DNA of 64,000 nt. Origin: Hygrophila difformis. Lineage: Eukaryota; Streptophyta; Magnoliopsida; Lamiales; Acanthaceae. This document shows, in pieces, positions 13,571 through 23,875 of the stretch (its first letter is position 1; every line of letters starts with the position of its first letter). The translations under genes were made by a program, and so were the position numbers. A model generated the notes under the pieces. The model did not search any database. It saw only the letters and a list, made by a program, of their open reading frames with translations, and was not told where the DNA came from. Where the stretch lies: positions 9,385,915 to 9,449,914 of the forward strand of contig JAOANR010000006.1 in assembly GCA_030278955.1 (NCBI GenBank), read 5' to 3'.

Positions 13571-14324
13571 TCATTACACATGTGGCACAGCCAGTCTCAA
13601 TAATTTATCGAGTTGTTTAGAATGTGAAGCAATGCCTCTTTACTGTCTCACTAATACCTTGCAAAGTATTTATCTTTTGTGATACTGTGTTTTCGGCTAA
13701 TGCCCATGCTTGATTGTAAACAGTGCTTTTTAAAGAAGATGACATGACAGTGATCCTAGGATGTGGTTTCTTGACCACAACTATCATGAACCAGTGTTTC
13801 TTTATCTGCCCTCACATATGGATGAGTGTTGTGTTATGTCGTTGGGAGTGATTTGATGTGCTTTATTCCTTTGAGTCAGGCTCAGGCAGTTGCACATTTA
13901 GTATTACTTATTGTCTTGTTGCAGTAATTTCTTAGGACAACACAAGTATTTGCTTACTAGGAGAATGCTTGGGTTCATTATGTTCTGAAATTACACTAAC
14001 TCAACTTGGCATCCATTTATCATATGCTTTGTTGTCTTTTTCTATCCGAGATAGAAACTATGAGTTATAACATATTTTGGGTAGCAGATGCAGGACAAAG
14101 AAGAAGGCCACCTTTCTTGGCCTATGTGTAACTGTACTAATCAGTAGTAAGAGCTAGTCTTCCTCTGGTTGATGTGCAAGATCTGGAGCAAAAGGTACAC
14201 TCAATTTTTTAACTTATTGAATTTCACATACCATTATACGTAAATTTGAATTATTTTTATTTTCAACTTAGGTGGTCTGATTTATTATTTTGAATAGTAT
14301 AATTTTTTTTCTTTTTTGGCTAAA

Positions 14325-14436
14325 CAGCATATACAGACTAGTAGAGGGATAGTGGGAGCCCATGTCACACAAATTACAAAGGGATAAAAGGGGAGGGATA
14401 GAGGTGCGGTTGGGAAACAAAGCTTATCCTGATTAT
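14325..14436 (-). mobile_element. SINE-like retroposon, family 2, copy 2 (reverse)
   Basis: On the minus strand it reads CTATCCCTCCCCTTTTATCC, then TTTGTAATTTGTGTG, then TGGGCTCCCA and an A-rich tail near 14310. The copies at 34110 and 55395 share this order. Confidence 0.4.
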
Positions 14437-14482
14437 TTTTTATTTTTATTTTTCTCATTGACATAGAATAAGTTAGCCGGAG

Positions 14483-14516
<34 letters not shown>

Positions 14517-14555
14517 GTATATTTTTTAGTTTCCAAATCCATGACTATTCTATAA

Positions 14556-14811
14556 CTCCTGTCCCATTTGAAATGTCATATTTGATTTTTGCACACAATC
14601 TAAAGCACTTTTTAAATCGTTAATATTTCAAACTATATACTAGTAAAAATTATGTAAATTATATATTATAAAACTATACGATTAGACGAATCTAACAAGA
14701 TCGAACTCGACTTTTTGTTTTCCAAATATATATTTACAATAATATCGAGTCGAATTGAACAATGTACAGTGTCAAAAAGCCAAATAGGATATTTGAGTTG
14801 AGACGGAAGGA
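14556..14811. mobile_element. Stowaway-like (Tc1/mariner-type) MITE
   Basis: The left end CTCCTGTCCCATTTGAA and the right end GAGACGGAAGGAG are imperfect inverted repeats of the plant CTCCCTCCGTCCC terminal repeat, flanked by TA. The internal block AAACTATACGATTAGACGAA is shared, in variant form, with other copies in this window. Confidence 0.75.
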
Positions 14812-15192
14812 GTATATACTAAAGCAATAATATTATTTTATTATTTTCTCTCCCATTTGTTTCAAAATTGGAACATCTCTAACAGAGAGACAAATAATCA
14901 ATTTGGAAAGTCAACCTTTTTCAGATATGAATCTATCTGACGCGGTCAGAGACCTAGCTCCCCCTAATGCTTGGGATTAGGGCATTATTTAGATTTAATT
15001 TGATTGTTTCTAATATATTAGATTCTCTACCCTGTCCATTAATAGCTTGTACTCCTACACACCTTTGGCGATACATTAGCGTCAATATTTACCAAAAAAA
15101 AAATCTCTTTATTTCCTAAAACAAAAGCTTTCTTTAAAAAACCAGATACGAGTATTATTTATTTAGATTGTACATTAAATATATCTTTTTGT

Positions 15193-15292
15193 GGTGAATA
15201 ACCGAGTATCCCAGACCATATTGGACATAAGAGTAATTGCTCGAGTATCTGCATAGGCCGAATAGCGCATCTCCTAAAGCAGTTTTTTACAT
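15193..15292 (-). mobile_element. SINE family 1, truncated copy
   Basis: Reads GTGGTGAATAACCGAGTATC ... CTCCTAAAGCAGTTTTTT. This is the reverse complement of the 3' half of the SINE copies at 20049 and 29555. The 5' part with the promoter boxes is missing. Confidence 0.6.
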
Positions 15293-15525
15293 TAAATATA
15301 TCTTTAATGATTGTCTTAAATATTAAGTACTACATCAACTTAAATACATAAATCTTTCTGTAAGAAAAAAAAAATAGATATGAAAGATGCATGCAATCTA
15401 CGTCAAATTAAATTATATATATGCAATCTAGAATAGTCTTCGACTTTCTTTTATCCCCCCCAAAAAATTAATATACAATCTAACTATCTAAGAAAGAATA
15501 CATTGAGTTGAAGTATATTATATAT

Positions 15526-15691
15526 TCCCTCCGTATTAAATTTTTTTTAACATTCTCTGTTCTCTGTTTTAACTTTCTTTTAACTTGTCTATGTTTTATA
15601 TTATGTAACTGTGGAAAAAGTCGAATTAAAGTTACTCAATGAATAGTGTTTATTATGCAAACGTTAACATTAATAAAATACGGAGGAAGTA
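15526..15691. mobile_element. Stowaway-like MITE, short
   Basis: The ends TTCCCTCCGTATTAAA and AATACGGAGGAAGTA are inverted repeats, with internal Stowaway-type blocks GTCGAATTAAAGTTACTC and AATGAATAGTG. About 165 bp. Confidence 0.75.
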
Positions 15692-16654
15692 TTTTGAAAA
15701 AGGAATGATATCACATTAAATTAAATATTAAATATCTTACTAAACCCACAGTTAAGTGTATATAGGTTACGTTAGGTACAGTGTATTAGGGTGTATTAGG
15801 CTGTATAGAATTAATATTCTGTACTAAAATAATGATATCCTATGTTTGGTAGTATTTTTCAAGAGATGTATAGGTATTATTTAGGGAAATTATTTATTGG
15901 TGCCATTTAGCCACTTTCCATTTGTTAAATAGTACCACCTTTCAAAAACTTATTTTTTAGTATCATTAGGTAAATCTTTTAAAAAGAAATTTACCTCTTC
16001 TTTAATTTATCTAAATCATTCAACATTTTTGAAAATATTCTAGTTCTACATTATTCATATCTTTTAAATTTGTAATTTTGTATATCTAACAACTTATACA
16101 TCTAACATCAAATTAAAATCTTTCAAAATTCAAAAAGGATACTTTATCAAACCAACCTGTGTCCATCGTTGCATACTACTTTTAAGCATAGAAGAAAGCG
16201 GTAGAAAATTTCGTTCATTTTGCGCAAGGTGACATCTACCAAAGCCAAGTACAATCCTTCAATTGACTGTTTGGTTCGGAAGTAAGTTGATTTATATGGA
16301 GTTTTTACTTGTTCTTAATTTTACGCTTAACAATGGCAATTCTGTGTTAGTATAGTGAAATAGTGATGTATATGATGATGTTAATGAGATATATGTTGCC
16401 ATCATATTTTTAGGCCATAAACCTCCTTCAGTGGCGTGCTACTAACCATACTTTCCCCATGGAATGCTAAGAAACTTTAATATTGACTATCTTGCCATGA
16501 TACTTTTAGGCCACAAGCCTCCTTCAGTGGCATAGCTTTTAAGTAGCATAGTTTCACAAAAAATTATGAATAGCATCAGTTACTCATTCTTGTTAGATAT
16601 TTTCACACATATAGCACGCATTATTTACAAGGGAGAATTCAATCCAAATCTCCT

Positions 16655-16790
16655 TGTACTGTTATAGACCCAGTTCAAGTATTGTTATGTATTTTGTTAA
16701 AGTACTGCTATAGACCTAGTTCAAGTACTGTTATGTATGTAGTCAAAGTATTATTACAAACTTGTTAGTGTACTACTATTAACTTTACAG
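16655..16790. repeat. Minisatellite inside the Pack-type element, block 1
   Basis: Alternating half-units of about 23-25 bp such as ACCTAGTTCAAGTACTGTTA and AGTCAAAGTATTATTACAAA repeat here and again at 17757-17950. Confidence 0.75.
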
Positions 16791-17047
16791 TGCTGTTGAT
16801 TTATTTATATAGCGGAATGATTATAAAACAATCACTTGTGCTCCACGATCTACCAAATCAGGGTAGAAGTTGGGGTGTGACCACCTAGTATTCCTAGCAA
16901 TTTTACCACATCAAGAGTCCGGAAATCAACCGAAAATTGGACTACTATGTTCATTTTCAAATATATAATCATTTACATTTGAAGCTTCCATATGGCGGCA
17001 TGACCAATAACTAAACCTCTCCCAAAAACAGCACTGCTATATGAAGC

Positions 17048-17694
17048 AACCTTTTCAATAAGATCATCTTGATTATCAACAAATTCTATGTAGCACATTT
17101 TCTTTCGTATTCCTCCTGCCCTATCTTGAAAATATGCTGGATTTATGGAATTTCAGTACTAGATTTGAACAACGATTTTGCAATTGTTTCAAATATATAT
17201 ATTTAAATACCTGATTAAAATGTTGTAGATTTTCATTTGTATAGTTAATATAAAACTATTCAAAACTAATCACATCAAATAATTCGTTAGTTAAGGCTTT
17301 GATAAAAGTGAAGGCATAACATATGTACTACATGACAATTATCAACCTATTCTCACATATTAGTCTTGAAGCTTTCAAAACCATAAATATCAAGAACACC
17401 AATTAGACATTTAGAATTTGGATCTTGCCCAATCGAGCTATTTAGCTCGTCAACCAATCTGAACGACTAAATAATTTGCAAACCCGGGTAAGAAAATGAA
17501 GCTATATATGCAGATAAGTCAAATCTATCATCATCACAGTATCATACCCGTCAAACAACCAAGAATATATCATCTTGGCTAATCCATCGCTACTAACAAT
17601 GGCAACTGTTGGATCAAGACTTCTCTTAATAACTTATTCGAGAGTGACCATGAGACGCTTTAGTAATGCATGTTCCGTAGCTACAGGATCACGC
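17048..17694 (-). pseudogene. Captured myosin XI motor-domain fragment (several exons with introns)
   Basis: Read on the minus strand, an exon at 17694-17548 starts after a preserved AG. It encodes ALLKRLMVTLE-stop-VIKRSLDPTVA and then DGLAKMIYSWLFD. The next exon (about 17460-17360) encodes [16 protein letters not shown] and [17 protein letters not shown]. The third (about 17265-17211) encodes FE-stop-FYIN-TNENLQHFNQ before a GT. The fourth (about 17143-17048) encodes QHIFKIGQEEY and, after a frameshift, YIEFVDNQD-DLIEK. The order and exon boundaries match the plant myosin XI motor domain (relay helix and DIYGFESF region). In-frame stops and a frameshift show it is not functional. Retained introns point to DNA-level capture, not retroposition. 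Confidence 0.88.
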
Positions 17695-17756
17695 CTGGAA
17701 ATGGAAACAAAAAACAAAAAAACAAAAAAAACTGATTTCTAAATATATGAATGGCT

Positions 17757-17950
17757 AAAGTATTGTTATGTATATAGTCAAAGTACCGTTATAGACTTGT
17801 TTAAAGTACTGTTATATACGTAGTTCGAGTACTATTATCTATTTAGTCAAAGTACCGTTATATACCTAGTTCAAGTACTATTATCTATTTAGTCAAAGTA
17901 TTGTTATAGACCTAGTTCGAGTACTGTTATGTATATAGTCTTGTGAGTGT
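17757..17950. repeat. Minisatellite inside the Pack-type element, block 2
   Basis: About eight half-units of about 23-25 bp, alternating TAGTCAAAGTACCGTTATA and TAGTTCAAGTACTATTATC types. The same family as 16655-16790, on the other side of the myosin fragment. Confidence 0.8.
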
Positions 17951-18789
17951 ACAACTATGCATAAAATTTTGACAAATAATTAATCAAAGCAATTAAATTG
18001 TTTTAAGTAACGTTGAATTTGTGTGATATTATTTGGTTTAATGGCTCTTCAATGATAGTGATGATCGTTTTTTAATCAAATATTTAATTTTTACTCTTCC
18101 AACAACCTTTGATGTGGTTTCATCATATTTATCACCAAGTAAGTAGAAATACTACTCAAAATTTGGATGTCATTCATATATATATATATGTATATATATA
18201 ATGTGCATCATTTTATATTATGATATGATTTTGGATGATTCCTCCCCTTCATTGTGGAATAAGGATTTCTTGGGATGAACATTGAAAACAAGTTTCATTA
18301 CTATTTCTTGATTTGTGTAGGAAGAATATATATACGTATAGATTCTTGAAGGTTATATGGTAATGAATTTGGTAATTTTTTATTTTGGGTAATTTATATA
18401 AGAAATGAAGGTTTAGGTTTGTCTCCGCTGAAATGGGTGTAATCATAAACTATAGTGTTGTTCTCCTAATTTTCTTTGCTGCCATTGCCAAAGACTCAAA
18501 GTAGATCGTTTTTCTACCGTGTGCCTAAACTAATAGATCTCTCCTGCTTTAGTAGAGATTTTTTTCTATTCTTAATATGATGAAATGCATTCTTGTCTTT
18601 TTTTGTTAGTTCACTTGACGTTAATAGTATATATTGTTTGGCTCTAATCAAATCAGTATATGGCAGAAAAACTTGGAGTGAGAAACTTGGGGTGACTCTG
18701 GTAATTTTATTTTACTTTTATGATCCTGTCTTATAGATCAGGGTGATTTTTGCCACTAGGACAGTGACAAAAAGAATAAGGAAAGAAGC

Positions 18790-18915
18790 AAAATAGCAAA
18801 GCTGAAAGGAAGGCTACGGTCGATGCAGCTGCATGGTTGTTCAATGTGGTCACTTCACTTGGGATCATTATTGTCAGTAAGGCATTAATGGCTATGTACG
18901 ACTTCAGCTTTGGTA
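18790..18915 (+). pseudogene. Captured exon of a nucleotide-sugar transporter gene
   Basis: The plus strand reads [19 protein letters not shown] and then [16 protein letters not shown], ending at a TTTGG|TAATT border near 18915. This matches the first transmembrane segment of plant nucleotide-sugar/triose-phosphate translocator family proteins (VGIIIVNKALM followed by Y-F-FATTLT). The reading frame is open only over this exon, with no start or downstream exons in frame. It is therefore a captured piece inside the Pack-type element. The exact donor subfamily is uncertain. Confidence 0.7.
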
Positions 18916-20048
18916 ATTTTAATGTCATCATTTCTTCAGAATCGGGGCATTAGTTGTATGATTTTTGTATGTATTGCACTTTTCTGAATCTACTATATAA
19001 ATGTTTTGCGTGAATTTGTTGAATCTACATACCCCGATGTCAATCCTTTCTGTTTTGGATTTGTTATTTCCGTTCTTAATCCTTTGTTCAGAATAAGTTT
19101 TGCGCTAAATTCTGATTCGCCCTCGCTTTCTTTTGGATTTTTTCCGATCTGTTCTGGAACGTTTTTTGCTGTTTCAGTTCCGATTCGTTTTGGAGCCGTG
19201 AACTATGCGTAGGATTTCAGACGTTATTCTATTCCCGAAATATACAATACAATAAATGGTAAAGTATATATGGTAAAACTGTAATTTTATTTAGTAAATA
19301 TATAGTACAATTTTACCTAATAGTACTAAAAAAAATAAGTTTTTGAAAGTTGGTACTACTTAACAAATTGAAAGTGACAAAATGGCACCAATGAATAATT
19401 ATTTTAATGATTGATTTGATGTATTATTTAATACTCATACATTGTGGAATGGTGGGTTTATGATGTATTAATTTTTATTCGTTCTTTTTTTCTCTTATTC
19501 ATCTCATAACTATTAAATATTAATATTTATTAATATATTAATTATTTTTAAAATAATAGTATTATTTTTAATATATTAGTTATTACTATTTATTAATAAA
19601 TTAGAAAACGTGACACTAGCACTGAAGATTTCTTCACAACATGGACTTTCTCCCCGGACTATTCTCGATAGACTTTGGCTGCAGATTCAGCCGGCAGTTG
19701 GTTCCAGCGGTTTTGAAGTTGATTTTGTTTTTTGCTCTTTCCTTTCCCCATTTCTGTAGATTTTGTAGTTTTTTTTTTTCTCCTTTGCCGACACTTTGGT
19801 GTGATCTTTTCACCAAAAAAATAAATTAGAAAACTAATTGCCCTAACAAGAAAAAGTTCAAATCCTACTATATAAGGGCTAGGAAAAAACACTATATCCC
19901 TAGACTTTTTCTAATTTTTTATTTAATTGTTTAAAATATAATACATCAAGACCTACTACAACATCAACACCAAACACTGTATAAAAAAAAAAGACATTGG
20001 CGAGATGATCACAAAGTAATTAATAAATTGGGATTTAGACCAACAGAT

Positions 20049-20209
20049 GACTTAAGTGGATTGTGGCTCTAGTCACTTAAGCAATGTTCTGGGTTCGATG
20101 CAAAAAACTACTTTGAGAGAGGCGTCCTTCATTGCTTATACAGAACCTCGAGGGATTAATCTTATGTCCAATGTGGCATGAGAATACTCGGTAATTCACC
20201 CAAAAAAAG
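20049..20209 (+). mobile_element. SINE family 1, full-length-like copy
   Basis: It has pol III-type internal promoter sequences: an A-box-like TGGCTCTAGTCACTTAAGC near 20063 and a B-box-like GGGTTCGATGC near 20091. It ends in CACCCAAAAAAAG. The body (CTTTGAGAGAGGCGTCCTTC ... TCCAATGTGGCATGAGAATA) matches the minus-strand copy at 29555-29719. It lies between the Pack-type element and the 3' end of XYLT. Confidence 0.75.
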
Positions 20210-20668
20210 AGCATCTTACTCTTGCCTCTTGAATTGTAATTTCCTTTAAACTTCATATCAGGCTAATAATCAATAACAACTCATATTTATTTCCCACTTC
20301 AAAGAATACATAATACAAGAGTACAAGTACATTTAACAGAAATTTTTGGAACACTAATCCACTTTCAGAGGGCTATCCAGTAAAAATTGTACTCCTATAT
20401 ACTAACAAGAAAACACATCAGCACAGACACGACTCATCCTGGTTAGAACAAAACAATGTTACCCAGTACTATTTCTCACTCCTCAAAACCGAACCTCAAC
20501 AGACTTGTTATCGCCTCATCAAACGTTTCCTCACATGGTAGATCAAATTCCTCTCGAGAATCATGAGCCTTGCTGCATTGCTGGCTTCAGCAACGTTCCC
20601 GATTTTCGAGGTCTATGTTGTTGGATGGATAACCAAGAGTTTTTCAAGTCTCGGCAAAACCATCACCA

Positions 20669-23196
20669 TCAGCATCCCAGGCTTTTCAAAATGCCACTCA
20701 GTTTATCAATTACCCTTGAAGGTTCAGCATACGATCCTTCAAGATATATCGGGTGGTATTCCAATCCTTTCCACCTTGCAATTAGCTCAAAGTGTGGCCG
20801 CATGTATTCACTGCTGATTATCTCTAAGATTGTTGTGTCAGGTGTTGCAGAAACTATGTGAGTCAGACCGGCACCATGTGCACCTATGATGACATTAGCA
20901 TCCTGTATGGCACGAACTTGATCTTTCATTGACATGTGCCCAAACAGTCCATTGACAACGTTTAATTTACAAATAGAGTGATTTGATGCCCAGGCTTTTA
21001 TAGATTCGAAAACTTCTGGCTCGTTGCTGAGTCTTGTCTGTACCTTACCGCCGTGTCGGGGATGGGCTAGATAATCCTCACGCCGCACAAAGAGGATGTT
21101 GAGGCCGGAGGTAGACTTGGGGATGTTGTGCCGGTCAACTGGAAACCCAAATGCTGCTCTGATCATCTCGCCAAATTCAGATACTCGCGCAATTTTGTGA
21201 TCATCTGGTTTCTGCCATAATTCCTGGGCAGAGGTTCCGTGGCAGTTTATATGTTCTGTGAGTCCCTTGAACAGAGGAGTTTCATAACCCAATGGCACAA
21301 GAATAGCATGGCGAAAACAAACAGGACCACTGAAATTCTTTGCATAAGTAATGCTTGAAAACAACGCAGCCCATGTTTCTTCCAAGCGAGTCTGCTTCAT
21401 CAGACAAACACAACAATGGTTATTCAAAGATGAGCGAAATGCATTCATACGATGCACTTAATAATATATAATGCACTAACAAAAGATAATGATTGTCCAC
21501 AGAATCATATTCATACCAATGAAGCTCTTCCCACCAAAATCATTTGTGCAAAATGAAAGTAGATTATGTCAAAGCACATGCTAGAGCTTTTCAAACCACA
21601 TTAACTAAAATCGAATTTCACTAGTAAATAGAAGTGATTTGCTCTTTTATTGGTATTAGCACTCTGTATATGATGATTCAGCAACTGCACGGGGGCAAAA
21701 TCACCAAATTCTAATGTTCCAAAATATGAGAATATGTATCGAGATGGATTAGTCTTAGACCCTTCACTGGAAGATAAGAATCATTGGAATTTTTACATAA
21801 TAATCAAATTCTATATGAAAGCCTTTTTCGACTTCAACAACTTCACATAACTGATGATTTAAGTGCAGTAATTTCTTTTCACAGCTTACCCATCAAAATT
21901 TGATTATTATAAGCATACTTTGCAAGATGGAACAGAATACGTAATAGCTATAATCAAGTCCAAGAGCATACCTCACAATGGCCGTCAACAAAAACCAAAT
22001 GTGGTCGATTAGGCAACCCAGTGACTCGGGAAGCCACATATGCACTGTACCAGTCTGTAACAGTGTGAAACAAGTTTGCATACTCGAACCGAGTGACTAA
22101 AAGTGTTGGCTCCTCGATCCACTGAAATAACACAAAAACCACTCTTAAAAGGTAAGACAAGTATATCAGATTCTGCAGCAAGATGTATCTTCTCTGTCCA
22201 TGCAACTCTACAATTTAACATTGCCAGTATGAATGTATGATCAGAAGACAACTAAATGCCGTATCTCTCCATGTCAAAATTCGTCCAAGAATGCATGAAT
22301 CATCTTTTGCAACTCAATAAATACCATGCGAAAAGAAACAAAAAAGATTCTAATCCCTCTATATCCCAATTCCCAACACTTTTGAAACCCCTCTCAATTA
22401 AATCTTCTATCATCCAGCATAATTAATTTACTCAACACGAGAACAGGAAATATACCCAAATAACACAAAATCCACAAATTTCACTACAAAGCCAAAAGTC
22501 CAACAGATCAAACAAGAATCAGCATCGCTATAATTAACACAAACAAACCTGAGAACACACAAAGTCAGCCGGATCAACCAACCGAATTGATTGTATCAAT
22601 CCACGCATGGTATGCCTGTCAATCGCGCCTTCCTCCACATACTTATCAAGAAACCCTAAATCCACCAATTTTTCCCCAATTTTCGATCGATCGCTAACTT
22701 CAATTTCGAAAGCCCCATCCCCAAAATTGGGAAGCTCCTCATTTTCTCCTCGCCCGATCACACTCTCCAATTTTTCCCCTCCTCTAGACATCGCAATTCT
22801 CTCCGGAATCATCCGAATCCTCCCTCCCTCACACACCGAACTCTTCAACGTCTCGCTGTAAAAGCACCTAAACCACCCGCCTGACGGCAATATTTTCCGA
22901 TGATTTTCCTTGATAGGCATCAAAGGATCCACGCGCTGGGTGAATCCATTCCCGAAATATGCTTCGCAGGAACGAAATGGCACATCGGCATTCTGCGTCC
23001 AGGGCAGGTAGGAGGGCAATATGGGCCAGGGCTTGACCGAGTCCGAGAGATGAGGCGAGGAGTGATCGGCGGGGAGGCCGGAGTTGACGACGGGGCGACG
23101 GTGGTCGGGGTGGGAGGAGAAGGAGAAGTAGATGTAGAGAGAGAAAGAATTAATGGTGAAGAGAGAGAGCAGAATCTTCAGCGCTCCGCCCTTCAT
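20669..23196 (-). CDS. XYLT: Beta-1,2-xylosyltransferase of complex N-glycans (GT61)
   Basis: Three phase-0 exons, 23196-22549, 22121-21972 and 21391-20669, give 506 residues (the Arabidopsis enzyme has 534). It transfers xylose from UDP-xylose to the core beta-mannose of N-glycans in the Golgi. Residues 5-26 (LKILLSLFTINSFSLYIYF) form the signal anchor of a type II membrane protein. Then come KPWPILPSYLPWT, SCEAYFGNGFT, GGWFRCFYSETL, EEPTLLVTRFEYANLFHT, VTDWYSAYVASRVTG and SEFGEMIRAAFG. IIGAHGAGLTHIVSATP lies near the C-terminus. All are hallmark blocks of XYLT in the GT61/DUF563 fold. I chose ATG at 23196; five codons upstream the frame begins at a GTG, which is unlikely to be used. One N-glycosylation sequon is visible (NFS). 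The gene shares strand with the GDPDL gene upstream. Confidence 0.97.
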
Positions 23197-23875
23197 ACTA
23201 ACATGCGCCACTGCTGTTGCCGCTCCCCTCCGCCCAGCTAACGTGCGCCCCCACCCCGCTCGGCGATTTGTATCTGACTCTTCTTCCTCCTCTTTTTCTT
23301 CTTTCTTTTTTGTTTAATTTATTTTTTCGAATTGATATTTATTTCATGGTTTATTTATAGTTTTTGCTTTTCCCCTAGAAATATAGCGTATAGATCATTA
23401 TTTACCGAATGCGGTCTGTCCGTGTTCAAAAACAAAAAAAATCGAAGTTCTTTTGGTAACATAAATCGAATAAATTTAAGTCCATGTGGTGGTAGCTATT
23501 TTCCCAAGTTAACATTTGACTTAATATTCTTTCTATAGATTTTCCCCTTTTAATTTGAATAAATTTGCATCTAAAACCGGTCCGGACACATCAATCTATA
23601 AATAGACAAGTTAATTGAAATTTCAAATGCAATATTATGAATAAATTTTAAATTCATAATCATTAGGAAAATTACTTAGCCTAATTGGGATGTAGTCACC
23701 CTCAAAACTAAATCCGAAAAATAAAGTAAAATACCTAGAAGATTTATTCGGAAAGCAATCCAGCACATCGTTAACTAGTACAGTGTCCCAACATCAAGGC
23801 CTCATACTGACATACTGCCATACACCCAAAAGTAAGAGTAAATGGAAACATAACATTATTTCTACACCACCAACA

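Larger units (their letters stand above)
5626..14300. other. Long region without an intact gene: degenerate repeats and exon-like fragments
   Basis: No open frame above 107 codons occurs. From about 7200 to 10450 there are diverged copies of an approximately 0.9-kb unit. From about 10840 to 13000 several short stretches look like exons bounded by AG and GT, each open in one frame but not assembling into a protein I recognise. It could be a long non-coding RNA locus, a decayed gene, or both. CT-repeats occur at 11590-11623 and 13535-13564. Confidence 0.4.
15887..19406. mobile_element. Non-autonomous TIR transposon with captured gene fragments (Pack-type)
   Basis: The ends are inverted repeats of about 85 bp. 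The left copy runs from about 15890 (TTATTTATTGGTGCCATTTAG ... TTATTTTTTAGTATCATTAGG). The right copy, reversed, runs to about 19405 (TTATTCATTGGTGCCATTTTG ... TTATTTTTTTTAGTACTATTAGG). The 3.5 kb between them has no transposase. It holds myosin XI motor-domain exons with introns on the minus strand, a nucleotide-sugar transporter exon on the plus strand, and minisatellite blocks. This is the structure of Pack-MULE or related Pack-TYPE elements. I could not find a convincing target-site duplication, so the superfamily is open. Confidence 0.75.

Noticed and set aside
15763..19990. Possible larger element around the Pack-type transposon, with TACAGTGT-like ends
   Set aside because: The proposed ends match over only about eight bases; not enough to support an outer element.
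23197..23211. Five extra codons at the start of XYLT
   Set aside because: The upstream codon is GTG, not ATG; the first ATG (23196) gives a family-like N-terminus.
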